Positions 51,136 through 59,899 are shown, numbered from the stretch's first letter. The stretch is DNA of 64,000 bases from an uncultured Prevotellaceae bacterium (GCA_902785945.1 CADAAR010000023.1:37822-101821); one strand, 5' to 3'. Numbers and translations: made by a program. The notes: generated from the letters alone by a model not told the origin.

Positions 51136-52719
51136 ATGTCAATGAAAAAACTTAGCCTGCTCCTCGTCACCCTGCTGATGACCCTCACAGCCTCAGCCCA
51201 GGAAGAAAATAAAGAAGTCATCAACACCACTTCCGGACTCGTGAGCGGTATTATCCAAGAAGGTACGCTTGCCTATCTCGGCATCCCCTATGCCAAGGTA
51301 GAACGATTCATGCCCCCACAGCCCGTTAAGAAATGGAAGGGTGTGCGGAAATGCGACCATTGGGGGCCGATGACCATGCAACAGCAGAACCGCCCGATGA
51401 CGGAAGAACAGATGTCGGAAAACTGCTGTGTGCTCAACGTATGGACAACTGATGTCAAGGCCAAGAAGCCCGTGATGTTCTGGCTCCACGGTGGCGGTTT
51501 CGACAGTGGCACCTCCGAATGGGATCCTGGCATGTGTCTCGCCAAGAAGGATGTGGTGGTAGTAAGCATCAACCACCGATTGAATATCCTCGGCTTCCTG
51601 GACCTATCCACCTGTGGCAAGAAATACAAATACTCTGGCAATGTGGGTATGCTCGATGCCGTACAAGCACTCGAATGGGTACGTGACAACATCGCGAAGT
51701 TCGGTGGCGACCCCAACAATGTCACCATCTTCGGTGAGTCAGGCGGTGGCGGTAAGGTTGGCACACTCATGTGTATGCTCAAGGCCAAAGGGCTCTTCCA
51801 CAAGGCGATCATCATGAGCGGCACCATCCTCAACGTGAATACCAAGGCCATGACAGAGGAACTGGGTGAGGCCGTGCTCAAGGAACTAGGTCTCACGAAG
51901 AAGACGGTCGACAAAATCAAGAACGTATCCTATAAGGACCTCTACGCAGCTGGTCAGCGGGCGATGGCTGCCAGCATAGGAACCCGCAGGCCTGGCACTC
52001 CGATGATGTGGGGTTTCGGACCTACGCCCGATGGCGAAGTGTTACTACAACAGCCTTTCCAGCCTGCCTTCGCCAGCATCAGCGACGATATCCCTCTGAT
52101 GATCGGTACCACCTTCAATGAACTGCAACGCGCCCGCTACAACCAACCCATTACTATGGAACAGGCCCGCACCGAACTGCAAAAGACCTTTGGTGATGAG
52201 ACCGATGCCTATATCAGTGCTTTCTGCGAGTCCTATCCCGACAAACAACTGCGCACGTTGCCTGCCGACCTGCTCTGCATCGATTGGTTGTTCCGCCCGA
52301 AGACCATTATTACCTCAGATGCCATCGGTGGCCAGCGCAAAGCCGACACTTACGTCTATATGTACACCGTTGGCGAAAGCGACAATCGCAGCTACAAAGG
52401 CTCCGCACACGGTTCAGAACTGAAATACTGCTTCGATGTGCTTCATCATTACAGCAACCAGTTGTCACAACAATGCATCAACGACAACAAACAGTGGTCT
52501 GAGACTCTAAGTAGTGTTTGGGCAAAATTCGCACACGACGGCAATCCCAATTGCAACGGACTGCCCGCCTGGCAGCCTTACACTAAGGAGAATGGCGAAC
52601 TGATGGAATTCGGCGGAACCAAGCCCACCCTTCGTCACAACCACGACCGTAAGTTAGAGGAAATCATCAACCGCCACTGCTTCAAGCAGCTCGACGAGTT
52701 CAATAAGAAGAAACAATGA
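51136..52719 (+). CDS. Secreted type-B carboxylesterase
   Basis: 527 residues. Signal peptide to about residue 21 (TASAQ). Alpha/beta hydrolase of the cholinesterase-like class: oxyanion region FWLHGGGFDSG, nucleophile elbow FGESGGGGK with Ser202, and a catalytic His in SAHGSEL. Likely deacylates plant or host glycan esters, or is a generalist. The start may be three residues later (MKKL). Confidence 0.9.
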   Translation: MSMKKLSLLLVTLLMTLTASAQEENKEVINTTSGLVSGIIQEGTLAYLGIPYAKVERFMPPQPVKKWKGVRKCDHWGPMTMQQQNRPMTEEQMSENCCVLNVWTTDVKAKKPVMFWLHGGGFDSGTSEWDPGMCLAKKDVVVVSINHRLNILGFLDLSTCGKKYKYSGNVGMLDAVQALEWVRDNIAKFGGDPNNVTIFGESGGGGKVGTLMCMLKAKGLFHKAIIMSGTILNVNTKAMTEELGEAVLKELGLTKKTVDKIKNVSYKDLYAAGQRAMAASIGTRRPGTPMMWGFGPTPDGEVLLQQPFQPAFASISDDIPLMIGTTFNELQRARYNQPITMEQARTELQKTFGDETDAYISAFCESYPDKQLRTLPADLLCIDWLFRPKTIITSDAIGGQRKADTYVYMYTVGESDNRSYKGSAHGSELKYCFDVLHHYSNQLSQQCINDNKQWSETLSSVWAKFAHDGNPNCNGLPAWQPYTKENGELMEFGGTKPTLRHNHDRKLEEIINRHCFKQLDEFNKKKQ

Positions 52720-52769
52720 AACTATGGTGAAAGAAGATCAGACTACCAATAACAGCTATTCGGCCGAAT

Positions 52770-52853
52770 GGAGTCACCCACCGCGCTGAAAGACTACGTG
52801 AGGGTGACCTCGGTGTCGCCGCTCTCATCGGTCTCAGAACAAAGTTCTGATAT
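52770..52853 (+). pseudogene. 3' remnant of an outer-membrane protein gene
   Basis: The frame ends EGDLGVAALIGLRTKF, the same C terminus as the intact protein at 57160-57762 (GVIALIGLRTKF). Upstream the frame is short and unrelated. It is the left end of the duplicated segment. Confidence 0.7.
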
Positions 52854-53005
52854 CACAGAAAACGTATGAAAAGAAGTAAGTCCGGGAATCTTGCGATTCT
52901 CGGACTTATAGTTCATGACCATAATAGACGGGCGAGCCAATAATGAGTCCGTCGATGCCGTCCTTCACAGCACGCATCACTCGGAAATAGAGATCGTCGC
53001 GGAAC
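52820..53005. repeat. Direct repeat, left copy
   Basis: 52820-52918 is identical over 99 bp to 57732-57830 and 52964-53005 over 42 bp to 57831-57872. The left copy carries 45 bp (52919-52963) that the right copy lacks. Both contain the end of an outer-membrane protein gene, a terminator and the 3' end of a flavin reductase gene. Confidence 0.93.
52877..52908. terminator. Bidirectional terminator (left copy)
   Basis: TAAGTCCGGGAATC/GATTCTCGGACTTA stem with loop TTGC; present again at 57789-57820. Confidence 0.85.
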
Positions 53006-53238
53006 ATCCACTGGTTGATACCTTTCATTTCACTTCCATCGCTGTTCTTGATTTCCAAGTTAGGTAGGTAGTACGTCGTGCTGCGGTGGACCTCCGGCGC
53101 AATGTCGGCCACTTTCACGTAATACACTTCGGCAATGAGCATCACGAAGGCCACGGCTAATGCCGTTCCTGCGATATACATTGCTGAATAGAGTTTCTCC
53201 TCGCGTATCAGGGCGAGGGCCTGTCTGAAATATCTCAT
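52906..53238 (-). pseudogene. Chimera: ABC permease N terminus joined to flavin reductase C-terminal piece
   Basis: 110 residues. The first ~77 (MRYFRQALALIREEKLYSAM, TM segment, VHRSTTYYLPNLEI) are the start of a MacB/FtsX-type ABC permease. The rest (FRDDLYFRVMRAVKDGIDG, then IIGSPVYYG) is from an NADPH-dependent FMN reductase, the same protein whose N-terminal part lies at 57818-58051. The frame is open, but neither domain is complete. A recombination product. Confidence 0.85.
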
Positions 53239-53371
53239 ATCATTTATGATAATTATCTGTCAATATACAATACAATATCCGTGCCAAACCCGTAACTTAC
53301 TGATAATCAGCAACGGCATAAAATAAAGTGTCCATTTCTGGACACTCATGGTGTCCGGAAATGGACATCTG

Positions 53372-54454
53372 TCATTTGAATTTTATGTATTTCTTGTGGC
53401 CATCAACGAAGCTTTTGAGCAATGGCCATTCCTTGGGAATACAGAAATTGTTCTCAACATCAGCGATTGCTACGTAATAGCCTTTGGGCGTGATGCCAAA
53501 GAGAACGCGCGTTGAAACATGGCCTTTGCCGGTATGTCCTTCGAAAAGTCCAATAATATTGTTAGTATATTGCATCACCTCTTCTTTAACATTATAAGAA
53601 TACCTAAACATCTGCTCTGGGTGAACCTCGGTATAGTTGAGCGTGATGCTGTCGATGGCAGTGAATATTTCTTCTGCCAGTTCTGTTTTTTCCCGTGGAA
53701 TAAAATACATCGTTCCTATGGCTTGTCCGGCATTTTTAGGCTGACGGGGTCTCTCAGCAGAAACAAATTCCTTGTCGTGATGGGCATCTATGTCATAGTC
53801 ATCGCTTTGCGCCCACTTGAAACTCCAAGCTTTGATGTCCTTTCGTTTGAGAACGGGTGTGATTCTGTCCAGATATGGCTGCTTGTCAAAATAATAACTC
53901 TTTCCGCCGGGCAGGGGAAGTCTCTTGTTGTATCCTAACGTTCCAAAGCCTCTGATGTGCTTACCGCATGGTTTCGGACTTGCCGTATAGTTGAAAAACA
54001 CGGTTTCGAGTGCTCCGGGATAAAACATGGTGCCGTCGTTTGCCTTGATTCTCGCAACAGAATATTCTCCGTTCCTCAGGCAAAGCGAATAGGTGATGGT
54101 GTCTGTACCATGACTATGAGACTCAAAGTGATAACTCTCTTCCGATATTTCCATCAATGAGTCGAGGTTGTGCCGGATAGAGCCAAATATTTTATCAAAG
54201 ACCTCTTTGCGGTTTCTTTCGTTGACTGCTTCTATCTCTTCTGGTGTGAAATTATTAAAAGAAGTTGTAACGCCTTCGCAGTCGGTTGAACAAAGGAATT
54301 CCTTTCCGACTATGCCGTTGTGGACGTATAACAGTTGGCCGTCGCCGTGATTTATCTTCATTTTACTATCTTGGCGGTTTGATATGATCTTTTCGATGTC
54401 TTCCCAAGATACTGACAGACTGACTGATAATATTATTGTTCCTATTCTCTTCAT
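53372..54454 (-). CDS. Hypothetical secreted protein in a sigma/anti-sigma locus
   Basis: 360 residues. A short hydrophobic N terminus (IGTIILSVSLSVS) may be a signal peptide. It contains LPGGKSYYFDKQPYLDRITP, a cysteine pair, and VLFGITPKGYYVAIADVENNF near the end. Not recognised. It follows the anti-sigma gene by 36 nt on the same strand, so it is likely the co-transcribed target or sensor. Confidence 0.65.
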   Translation of the reverse strand: MKRIGTIILSVSLSVSWEDIEKIISNRQDSKMKINHGDGQLLYVHNGIVGKEFLCSTDCEGVTTSFNNFTPEEIEAVNERNRKEVFDKIFGSIRHNLDSLMEISEESYHFESHSHGTDTITYSLCLRNGEYSVARIKANDGTMFYPGALETVFFNYTASPKPCGKHIRGFGTLGYNKRLPLPGGKSYYFDKQPYLDRITPVLKRKDIKAWSFKWAQSDDYDIDAHHDKEFVSAERPRQPKNAGQAIGTMYFIPREKTELAEEIFTAIDSITLNYTEVHPEQMFRYSYNVKEEVMQYTNNIIGLFEGHTGKGHVSTRVLFGITPKGYYVAIADVENNFCIPKEWPLLKSFVDGHKKYIKFK

Positions 54455-54490
54455 GATTTGTAATTCGTTTAATTGATAATTATTTGATAG

Positions 54491-55117
54491 TTATCCGTTC
54501 ATTGAAACTCGCTGAATGACGCGATTGCCTCTTTCACGCAAGGTTCTTGCCTGTTCTGCAAATTGTATTTGCGGATCCTCGTAAGGAATCACATCTCTTT
54601 CTTCGACAGGTCGAAGTGCTGAAGCCTCTTGATCTTCTTTTGCGATTCTCCTTGAAACACTCGCTTTATGCTTTTTCTTACGGGTCTGCTGCGGATTAAC
54701 AGCGGATTGGCCTGTGTCCTCCTCCTTTGGCTCAGTTGCTTTAACCTCCACAGCCTTTATCTCAGTTTCTTCCACTTGGATGTCGGAATTTGACTCGCAT
54801 TCAACCTTCGCAATTTGAGGTTGGCTGACGGTTTCTTCCCTCGGTGGCCCGATGAAGACAACAAGTATGGCAGCAACACAGGCCGCAGCCACCCAAGGCC
54901 AAAGCCTCACAATACGTGGTTTGGTTTTGCGCTCTGCCATCATCTGGTCGAAGAGTGCCTCGTCGATGGTCAATTCGCCAAGCATCCCGACAATAACCTT
55001 CCAGTCATCAGGAACATCCTCACGGGCAACCTCACAGGCAAGCAGTTTCTCCTCCTCGGCAGTCGTCTCACCGTTGAGATACTTCTTAATCAATATTTCC
55101 GTTTCGTTATACGTCAT
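54491..55117 (-). CDS. Anti-sigma-factor-like membrane protein
   Basis: 208 residues. The cytoplasmic N terminus (ETEILIKKYLNGETTAEEEKLL) is like Bacteroidetes anti-sigma factors; one TM segment at about 74-90 (WVAAACVAAILVVFIG); then a Glu/Lys-rich external part. It overlaps the sigma-factor gene by 4 nt. Probably holds the sigma factor at the membrane. Confidence 0.8.
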   Translation of the reverse strand: MTYNETEILIKKYLNGETTAEEEKLLACEVAREDVPDDWKVIVGMLGELTIDEALFDQMMAERKTKPRIVRLWPWVAAACVAAILVVFIGPPREETVSQPQIAKVECESNSDIQVEETEIKAVEVKATEPKEEDTGQSAVNPQQTRKKKHKASVSRRIAKEDQEASALRPVEERDVIPYEDPQIQFAEQARTLRERGNRVIQRVSMNG

Positions 55118-55662
55118 GTCCTTAACCTTTCCTTAATCTCTGCAAATACTTTCTTTCTCGCGGCAGAAACGATGCTCTTTATCGAAGGCTTCGCTATCTT
55201 GGTCTGCTTCACAATGTCATCAAGTTCAAGACCTTCTATCTGCCTCATTTCAAACAGGCGTCGCTCACTCGGCTTCAGATGTTTCACGGCCTCATTGACG
55301 GCCTCATAAAGTTCCTTGGCCTCCAGATGCTCGTGGGGCGAAGCGCCTGTATCACAGCCTGGCGGAGCAACATCCCCATGCATCTTGCCTGAGACCGCCC
55401 GACCTTTGGACGCTTGCAAGGCAAGAATGGGGCTGGACTTTCGCTTCCTCACCATGTCCATGCAACAATGCTTAGCCACCCTAATGGCAAGAGCATCATG
55501 ACGGACGCCAGACTCCATCCTGTCAATGAACCTAAGAAGAGCCACCAACCCCTCCTGTGCAACATCCTCGGCATCATCGTCATTACCGAAGAAACTGCGT
55601 CCAACCGAGAGCATCAACTCACGGAGCGCAGGGGCAATATGTTCAAACTCTTCTTGCGTCAT
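55114..55662 (-). CDS. ECF RNA polymerase sigma factor
   Basis: 182 residues. Region 2 (FGNDDDAEDVAQEGLVALLRFIDRM, VAKHCCMDMVRKRK) and region 4 (LKPSERRLFEMRQIEGLELDDIVKQTKIAKPSIKSIVSAARKK) are clear. Between them the linker SKGRAVSGKMHGDVAPPGC is long and its DNA is partly palindromic (GGGGCGAAGCGCC...GGCGG...CCCC), so an insertion is possible. Forms a unit with the anti-sigma gene. Confidence 0.88.
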   Translation of the reverse strand: MTQEEFEHIAPALRELMLSVGRSFFGNDDDAEDVAQEGLVALLRFIDRMESGVRHDALAIRVAKHCCMDMVRKRKSSPILALQASKGRAVSGKMHGDVAPPGCDTGASPHEHLEAKELYEAVNEAVKHLKPSERRLFEMRQIEGLELDDIVKQTKIAKPSIKSIVSAARKKVFAEIKERLRT

Positions 55663-55693
55663 CTGCTATATAAGCGAATGTCAACGTGAAAAG

Positions 55694-56317
55694 TTAAGTT
55701 AAATAATGAAATTGTTTTTGTTCCTGTGTCAGAAAACCTTGATCGCTCTTAGTTGTTTCTTTCAAAACCCCGGTTCTGCCTCGCCACGAAGGAAGGTTAT
55801 CAATCCATCCTTGTCTTTTTATGTCCGATGCCAGTAAACGGGTGTTATAGTCTGTTGTTATATTCAGCAAGACACGATTCGTCTGTCCGATAGAATCAAA
55901 CAACTGCGTTCCCACAGAGCCTTTGCCGTGAACGGTTTTCAAATCATAGAGTCCGAGAATACCTTTCTTTTCGAAAATGAAATCGGCAGTTCGACAACTC
56001 CGCGGATTTGGCAATATGTAGACACGATAACCATGCTCTACAGCTTTGCGAGCTGCATTGATCAGATTGTCAAAGTCATCACTTTGTTCGCTTATAGCGC
56101 TGAAGATATTGGTTTCGCCCTCTACGGGATTGAACTCTCCATAATAGATTATCAATTTCAGTTGGTTGATAAATTGGGCGCCCTTCAAATAGTGCAACTC
56201 CTCCAATTCATCAGCCATACCTCTCCATGAATGCTCTGCTGCTATCAACGCAGAATAATCATTCTCCCCTGACGGTTCAAATTCAAGTATTATATCTTCA
56301 ATTACTGTCGGTTTCAT
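55694..56317 (-). CDS. CdiA-CT-like nuclease-domain protein
   Basis: 207 residues. The second half (GYRVYILPNPRSCRTADFIFEKKGILGLYDLKTVHGKGSVGTQLFDS, here quoted in parts) resembles the C-terminal tRNase domain of CdiA-type contact toxins: LPNP, SADFI-like and the DLKT motif with Asp and Lys. The N-terminal half is unassigned. No immunity gene is obvious next to it, so it may be an inactive or domesticated member. Confidence 0.5.
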   Translation of the reverse strand: MKPTVIEDIILEFEPSGENDYSALIAAEHSWRGMADELEELHYLKGAQFINQLKLIIYYGEFNPVEGETNIFSAISEQSDDFDNLINAARKAVEHGYRVYILPNPRSCRTADFIFEKKGILGLYDLKTVHGKGSVGTQLFDSIGQTNRVLLNITTDYNTRLLASDIKRQGWIDNLPSWRGRTGVLKETTKSDQGFLTQEQKQFHYLT

Positions 56318-56323
56318 ATTATG

Positions 56324-56333
56324 TGCAAAGATA
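56324..56333 (-). promoter_or_regulatory. Promoter, -7 element, of the CdiA-CT-like gene
   Basis: TATCTTTGCA on the minus strand, 7 nt before the start codon; an almost leaderless message is expected. Confidence 0.7.
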
Positions 56334-56392
56334 CAAAAATTATTGGATAATAATTTTCTTTTGGACGAAAAAATGAAAAATTACGAGAATAA

Positions 56393-56424
56393 TTTGGAAT
56401 ATAATGATATTTAGACTATCTTTG
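56393..56424 (+). promoter_or_regulatory. Promoter of an interrupted gene
   Basis: TTTG, 20 nt, TATCTTTG. The only frame downstream is the 17-codon fragment at 56470. Confidence 0.75.
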
Positions 56425-56469
56425 CATTAAAATGGTGTTGAAATGAATTTTGTCCAAACATAATTGAGA

Positions 56470-56523
56470 TGGCTTATAATAAACAATTCAAGTTTCGCAA
56501 GTTCCTAACTTGCCAGTTTTAAT
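56470..56523 (+). pseudogene. Gene fragment interrupted by the IS remnant
   Basis: ATG frame reading MAYNKQFKFRKFLTC before a stop inside the transposase remnant. A full promoter precedes it, suggesting that an expressed gene was cut off by the IS insertion. Confidence 0.4.
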
Positions 56524-57077
56524 TGATAGATTTCAACGAAATGACTGAGTTTGTCCGACCTGTTCACGAGCATATCAAGGATCTGTTCATCCTCGATATT
56601 GAAGCATTCTGCGATTTCGCGGACAATCTCAAGTATCATATCCCAGATTCTCTCAGTGAGAGTAAGTTCCACGCTACCCTTGGTAGCATCCATAAAGAGT
56701 CCTCCAATGGTTTCGTAGTCGGAGAAGCGCTTGGCAGTGGAGAGAATGTTATACTGCATGGCCGTGATGGCAGTCATTGCTATCTGCGAGGAGAAATTCC
56801 TCATCTGGTACTTGCCCAGTCCGAGTCTTCCCTTACTCTCCTTAAAGACGACTTCCAGAGACCAGCGCCTGGAGTAAATCCTGTAGGCTTCGAAGAAGTC
56901 GAGCTTCCGGTTTGTGGTAATGAGTCCGTTCCATTTTCCCCACTTGTCCCGCTTGGTGAAGAACAGACGTACGTCGCGGCCAGCAAAGGTCACGTCGACG
57001 GTAATGTGATAGCACCCCAGACGGCGGCTACCCATACCCAGGTGCCTGTCCCCAAGACTAGTTCTGACGGCGTAAAT
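56505..57077 (-). pseudogene. IS4-family transposase, 3' part only
   Basis: About 190 residues of a DDE transposase C terminus: GMGSRRLGCYHITVDVTF, RIYSRRWSLEVVFKESKGRLGLGKYQ (the Y-(2)-R-(3)-E-(6)-K signature around the catalytic Glu) and MTAITAMQYNIL. The catalytic N-terminal aspartates are missing. The 5' edge meets a GGGGACAGGCACC sequence near 57040-57055, then the promoter of the next gene. Inactive remnant. Confidence 0.82.
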
Positions 57078-57109
57078 CATTAGAGTGTTTCGAAAAAAAC
57101 TGAGAAAAG

Positions 57110-57140
57110 TTTGATTTTTCAGAAAATTGCCGTACCTTTG
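57110..57140 (+). promoter_or_regulatory. Outer-membrane protein promoter
   Basis: TTTG, 19 nt, TACCTTTG; full consensus, 20 nt before the ATG. Confidence 0.85.
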
Positions 57141-57159
57141 CACCGTCAAATTTAGCAAT

Positions 57160-57762
57160 ATGAAAAAACTTTTAGTAATGGTCGTAGCCGCCATCTCGGC
57201 TACAATGAGTGTAAATGCACAGGTTGAGAATCTCCGTCATGAAATCGGCGTTACTTACGGAACAGGTAATGTTATTTTCGGCGATGGTATCGGAAATGCT
57301 TTCGAAGCTATCTTCAACAGCATTAGAGATGTCAAGGCTGATAACGAGAAGCAATTTGGTACACTTTCGCTGGAATACTTCTATCATCTGAATGACCCTA
57401 AGGTGGCGATAGGTTTGATAGGAGCTTACTCAGAGGAAAGCAGAGACTTCATGCAAAGCGGCACAAAGGTTGGTGACGCTAAGAAAACCAACTTCACCAT
57501 TATGCCATCTGCCAAATATTATTGGAGCAACAAGGAGCATTTTGGATTCTATTCAAAGGTTGCCTTTGGTGCAACTTTCCATAGCGAGAGCAAATCAAGC
57601 GACTTGGAAAGCGACAATAACGACAAGAACAAAGTGTATTTCGCAACTCAGATCTCTCCTGTCGGTATTGAGGCTGGTTTAAAGAACCTCCGTGTCTTTC
57701 TTGAGGGCGGCTGGGGTGAACAGGGTGTCATCGCTCTCATCGGTCTCAGAACAAAGTTCTGA
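57160..57762 (+). CDS. Outer-membrane beta-barrel-like protein
   Basis: 200 residues from MKKLLVMVV. Signal peptide to VNAQ, then alternating beta segments (TLSLEYFYHLND, IMPSAKYYWSN, FGFYSKVAFGATF) and the terminal aromatic RTKF typical of barrel assembly signals. No specific family. Its 3' end belongs to the direct repeat, so a related copy once existed at 52.8 kb. Confidence 0.75.
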   Translation: MKKLLVMVVAAISATMSVNAQVENLRHEIGVTYGTGNVIFGDGIGNAFEAIFNSIRDVKADNEKQFGTLSLEYFYHLNDPKVAIGLIGAYSEESRDFMQSGTKVGDAKKTNFTIMPSAKYYWSNKEHFGFYSKVAFGATFHSESKSSDLESDNNDKNKVYFATQISPVGIEAGLKNLRVFLEGGWGEQGVIALIGLRTKF

Positions 57763-57872
57763 TATCACAGAAAACGTATGAAAAGAAGTAAGTCCGGGAA
57801 TCTTGCGATTCTCGGACTTATAGTTCATGATTCACAGCACGCATCACTCGGAAATAGAGATCGTCGCGGAAC
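57732..57872. repeat. Direct repeat, right copy
   Basis: 99 bp plus 42 bp identical to 52820-52918 and 52964-53005, without the 45 bp found between them in the left copy. The two copies bracket 4.8 kb with the sigma/anti-sigma, CdiA-CT-like and IS genes. Confidence 0.93.
57789..57820. terminator. Bidirectional terminator (right copy)
   Basis: The same stem-loop as at 52877-52908, here between the outer-membrane protein gene and the reductase fragment. Confidence 0.85.
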
Positions 57873-58051
57873 GTACACTTGCCCTCGCGTCCACACATGC
57901 CACATGCGATATAGCCTTGAACGGCCTGTTTACCGATACTGATAATCTCAGTCTCTATGCCCTCTTCGTTCAGGGTCTTTGCCACCTCGCTCAGAGCCGT
58001 AAATGTGTTCCCGTTCGCTCTTGGGCTTCCATTAATCAACAAAACCTTCAT
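57818..58051 (-). pseudogene. NADPH-dependent FMN reductase, truncated
   Basis: 77 residues from MKVLLINGSPRANGNTF, the FMN-binding start of flavodoxin-like reductases, with the ACGMCGREGKC cysteine region. It then ends FRDDLYFRVMRAVNHEL; the GSPVYYG segment and the remaining ~100 residues are lost. The left repeat copy keeps 15 more residues, so this copy suffered a further 45-bp deletion. An ATG at 58081 would add ten residues. Confidence 0.85.
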
Positions 58052-58111
58052 TATTGATATTTTCTCACTATTCTCTGCCATAATCTTCTTAAAGTATTGT
58101 AAACTTGGGCA

Positions 58112-58119
58112 CAAAGATA
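58112..58119 (-). promoter_or_regulatory. Flavin reductase promoter, -7 element
   Basis: TATCTTTG on the minus strand, divergent from the next. Confidence 0.7.
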
Positions 58120-58141
58120 CGAATAATAAAGTAAAAATGAG

Positions 58142-58149
58142 TACCTTTG
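58142..58149 (+). promoter_or_regulatory. YjbQ-family gene promoter, -7 element
   Basis: TACCTTTG followed by an 86-nt leader before the start codon. Confidence 0.7.
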
Positions 58150-58235
58150 CAACATTATTTAGGATAAATAGCGATGGCAACTCTGGTTAGAACGAGTTCG
58201 CAAGAAAAGCTAAACAAACAATTATCGTTGAATAT

Positions 58236-58649
58236 ATGGTACAGCAAATAGAAATAACCCTGAAGCCGAAACGTCGCGGATTCCATCTGGTGACGAGCGA
58301 GATAGTAAGTCAGTTACCGAAACTGCCGAAGACCGGTATTGTGAACATTTTCACGAAGCACACCAGTTGCGGACTGAGCATCAACGAGAACTGCGACCCA
58401 GATGTTCGTGTGGATATGGAAACCATCTTTAATCGCTTGGTTCCTGAGAACCGCCCTGAATATGAACATACGTTGGAAGGTGCCGACGATATGCCTGCTC
58501 ACGCCAAGTCCACACTGAGCGGTGTCAGTATCACCATTCCCATTACCGATGGCCGCCTGAACCTCGGCACTTGGCAAGGTATCTATTTCTGTGAGTTCCG
58601 TAACTACGGCGGTTCCAGAGAGTTGGTTGTAACAATTATAGGAGAGTAA
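58236..58649 (+). CDS. YjbQ/UPF0047 family protein
   Basis: 137 residues, family length. FTKHTSCGLSINENCDPDVRVDME, HTLEGADDMPAHAKSTLSG and LNLGTWQGIYFCEFRN form the UPF0047 signature with conserved His, Cys and Asp. Related proteins show weak thiamine-phosphate-synthase activity; the physiological role is unclear. Confidence 0.93.
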   Translation: MVQQIEITLKPKRRGFHLVTSEIVSQLPKLPKTGIVNIFTKHTSCGLSINENCDPDVRVDMETIFNRLVPENRPEYEHTLEGADDMPAHAKSTLSGVSITIPITDGRLNLGTWQGIYFCEFRNYGGSRELVVTIIGE

Positions 58650-58654
58650 TATCT

Positions 58655-58972
58655 TTAGATGACTACAGCTGTTCCACTGGTGGCTACCATGAGCATCGAG
58701 CCGTTGGCACCGATGGTCTCGTAGTCGATATCGATACCTACGATGGCATTGGCTCCCATAGCTTGGGCACGTTCCATCATTTCCATCATAGAAGTGTTTT
58801 TCGCCTCGGCAAGCACTTTCTCGTAAGCGCCTGCACGACCGCCTACGATGTCGCGGATGCCGGCAAATAGGTCCTTAAACATGTTAGCACCAATAATAGT
58901 TTCACCTGTCACTATACCCTTGTATTCGCGGATAGTGTGACCTTCAATCTGTGGGGTTGTTGAGAGTATCAT
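58655..58972 (-). CDS. YbjQ/UPF0145 heavy-metal-binding-like protein
   Basis: 105 residues. [58 protein letters not shown] is the UPF0145 pattern. Small pentameric cytoplasmic protein of unknown function. It is convergent with the YjbQ-family gene, 5 nt apart. Confidence 0.93.
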   Translation of the reverse strand: MILSTTPQIEGHTIREYKGIVTGETIIGANMFKDLFAGIRDIVGGRAGAYEKVLAEAKNTSMMEMMERAQAMGANAIVGIDIDYETIGANGSMLMVATSGTAVVI

Positions 58973-59027
58973 AATCGTTTCTTTTTAAAAGTTTCTATCT
59001 GTTAGACGTAATTTCTCTAAAATATGT

Positions 59028-59037
59028 TGCAAATTTA
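59028..59037 (-). promoter_or_regulatory. YbjQ-family gene promoter, -7 element
   Basis: TAAATTTGCA on the minus strand, about 56 nt before the start codon. Confidence 0.65.
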
Positions 59038-59059
59038 CTCGTTTTCACGGAATTATAAC

Positions 59060-59067
59060 TATCTTTG
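59060..59067 (+). promoter_or_regulatory. Rhodanese gene promoter, -7 element
   Basis: TATCTTTG, 27 nt before the ATG. Confidence 0.7.
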
Positions 59068-59094
59068 TGCCAAGTTTTAACGTAAAATTAGGAA

Positions 59095-59478
59095 ATGAAG
59101 AAGATTTTGACCCTCCTTCTGGCTACCCTCGGACTGAACACAGCATGCAGCCAGACCTTTGAGAACATGGAAGTGAAGGAGTTTGCCGAACTGATTGCAG
59201 ACTCCAACGTGGTAATCGTCGACGCGCGTAAGGCCGATGAGTTTGCCGAAGGGCATATCAAGGGAGCCATCCTTATCGACCAGTACCAAAACGACTTTGT
59301 GGAACAGGCCCAGGCGAAGCTGCCTAAGGATAAGACTATCGCCATCTATTGCCGTAGCGGTCGCCGCTCAGCTAATGCTGCCGGAAAGTTAGCAGATGTC
59401 GGCTATAAGTGTGTGAACCTCAAAGGTGGCATCCTCGCGTGGAAAGAGGCGAATATGCCTGTGGTTAAAGAAGAATAG
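59095..59478 (+). CDS. Rhodanese-like lipoprotein
   Basis: 127 residues. Hydrophobic signal with Cys18 in LNTACSQ, a probable lipoprotein. Single rhodanese domain: VVIVDARKADEFAEGHIKGAI and active-site loop YCRSGRRS (Cys86), GGILAWKE at the end. Sulfur transfer or sulfide handling in the envelope. Confidence 0.9.
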   Translation: MKKILTLLLATLGLNTACSQTFENMEVKEFAELIADSNVVIVDARKADEFAEGHIKGAILIDQYQNDFVEQAQAKLPKDKTIAIYCRSGRRSANAAGKLADVGYKCVNLKGGILAWKEANMPVVKEE

Positions 59479-59481
59479 ACT

Positions 59482-59628
59482 ATGGCTTACATGAACAAAT
59501 ACCAGTCAGATGACTATCGGCGTGAAGAGCTGATACGTATCATCGAGCACTCTGTGGAGAAGCTGACTATAGCCGAGTTGGAGGCTTTATATTACGATAT
59601 GACGACAAAGTCGTATATTAACGACTGA
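59482..59628 (+). CDS. Small hypothetical protein (48 residues)
   Basis: ATG three nt after the rhodanese stop. Reads YQSDDYRREELIRIIEHSVEKL, then AELEALYYDMTTKSYI: charged, helical, soluble. Tight spacing suggests co-transcription. Not recognised. Confidence 0.6.
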   Translation: MAYMNKYQSDDYRREELIRIIEHSVEKLTIAELEALYYDMTTKSYIND

Positions 59629-59727
59629 CCATCTTTTGATAAGCCAACCTCTCGTCGCCTGATAATAGATAGATGATGCCACAATAGGTGAAGAATAGAA
59701 TCGTAATTATTTGGGCATAAAAAAAGA

Positions 59728-59755
59728 TTAAGGTGCTGAAAAATCAGCACCTTAA
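59728..59755. terminator. Bidirectional terminator
   Basis: Perfect 12-bp stem TTAAGGTGCTGA/TCAGCACCTTAA with a 4-A loop, then CTTTT; preceded by an A run. The 59629-59966 stretch otherwise holds only the recombinase promoter region. Confidence 0.9.
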
Positions 59756-59899
59756 CTTTTGTTTTGGTCGGGATTACTGCACTTTAATACCCTTCATAAT
59801 TATTCTTTACGATTGGTCTTTTATACGCTTGATAATCAATCCGAAATCCTTATAATACAAGGGATAGAAAAGAACATTTGGGAATTGGAATTAGGTCAT

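Noticed and set aside
56505-57194. A complete transposase reaching to 57194
   Set aside because: The upstream 40 codons run antisense through the promoter and start of the outer-membrane protein gene and do not look like transposase.
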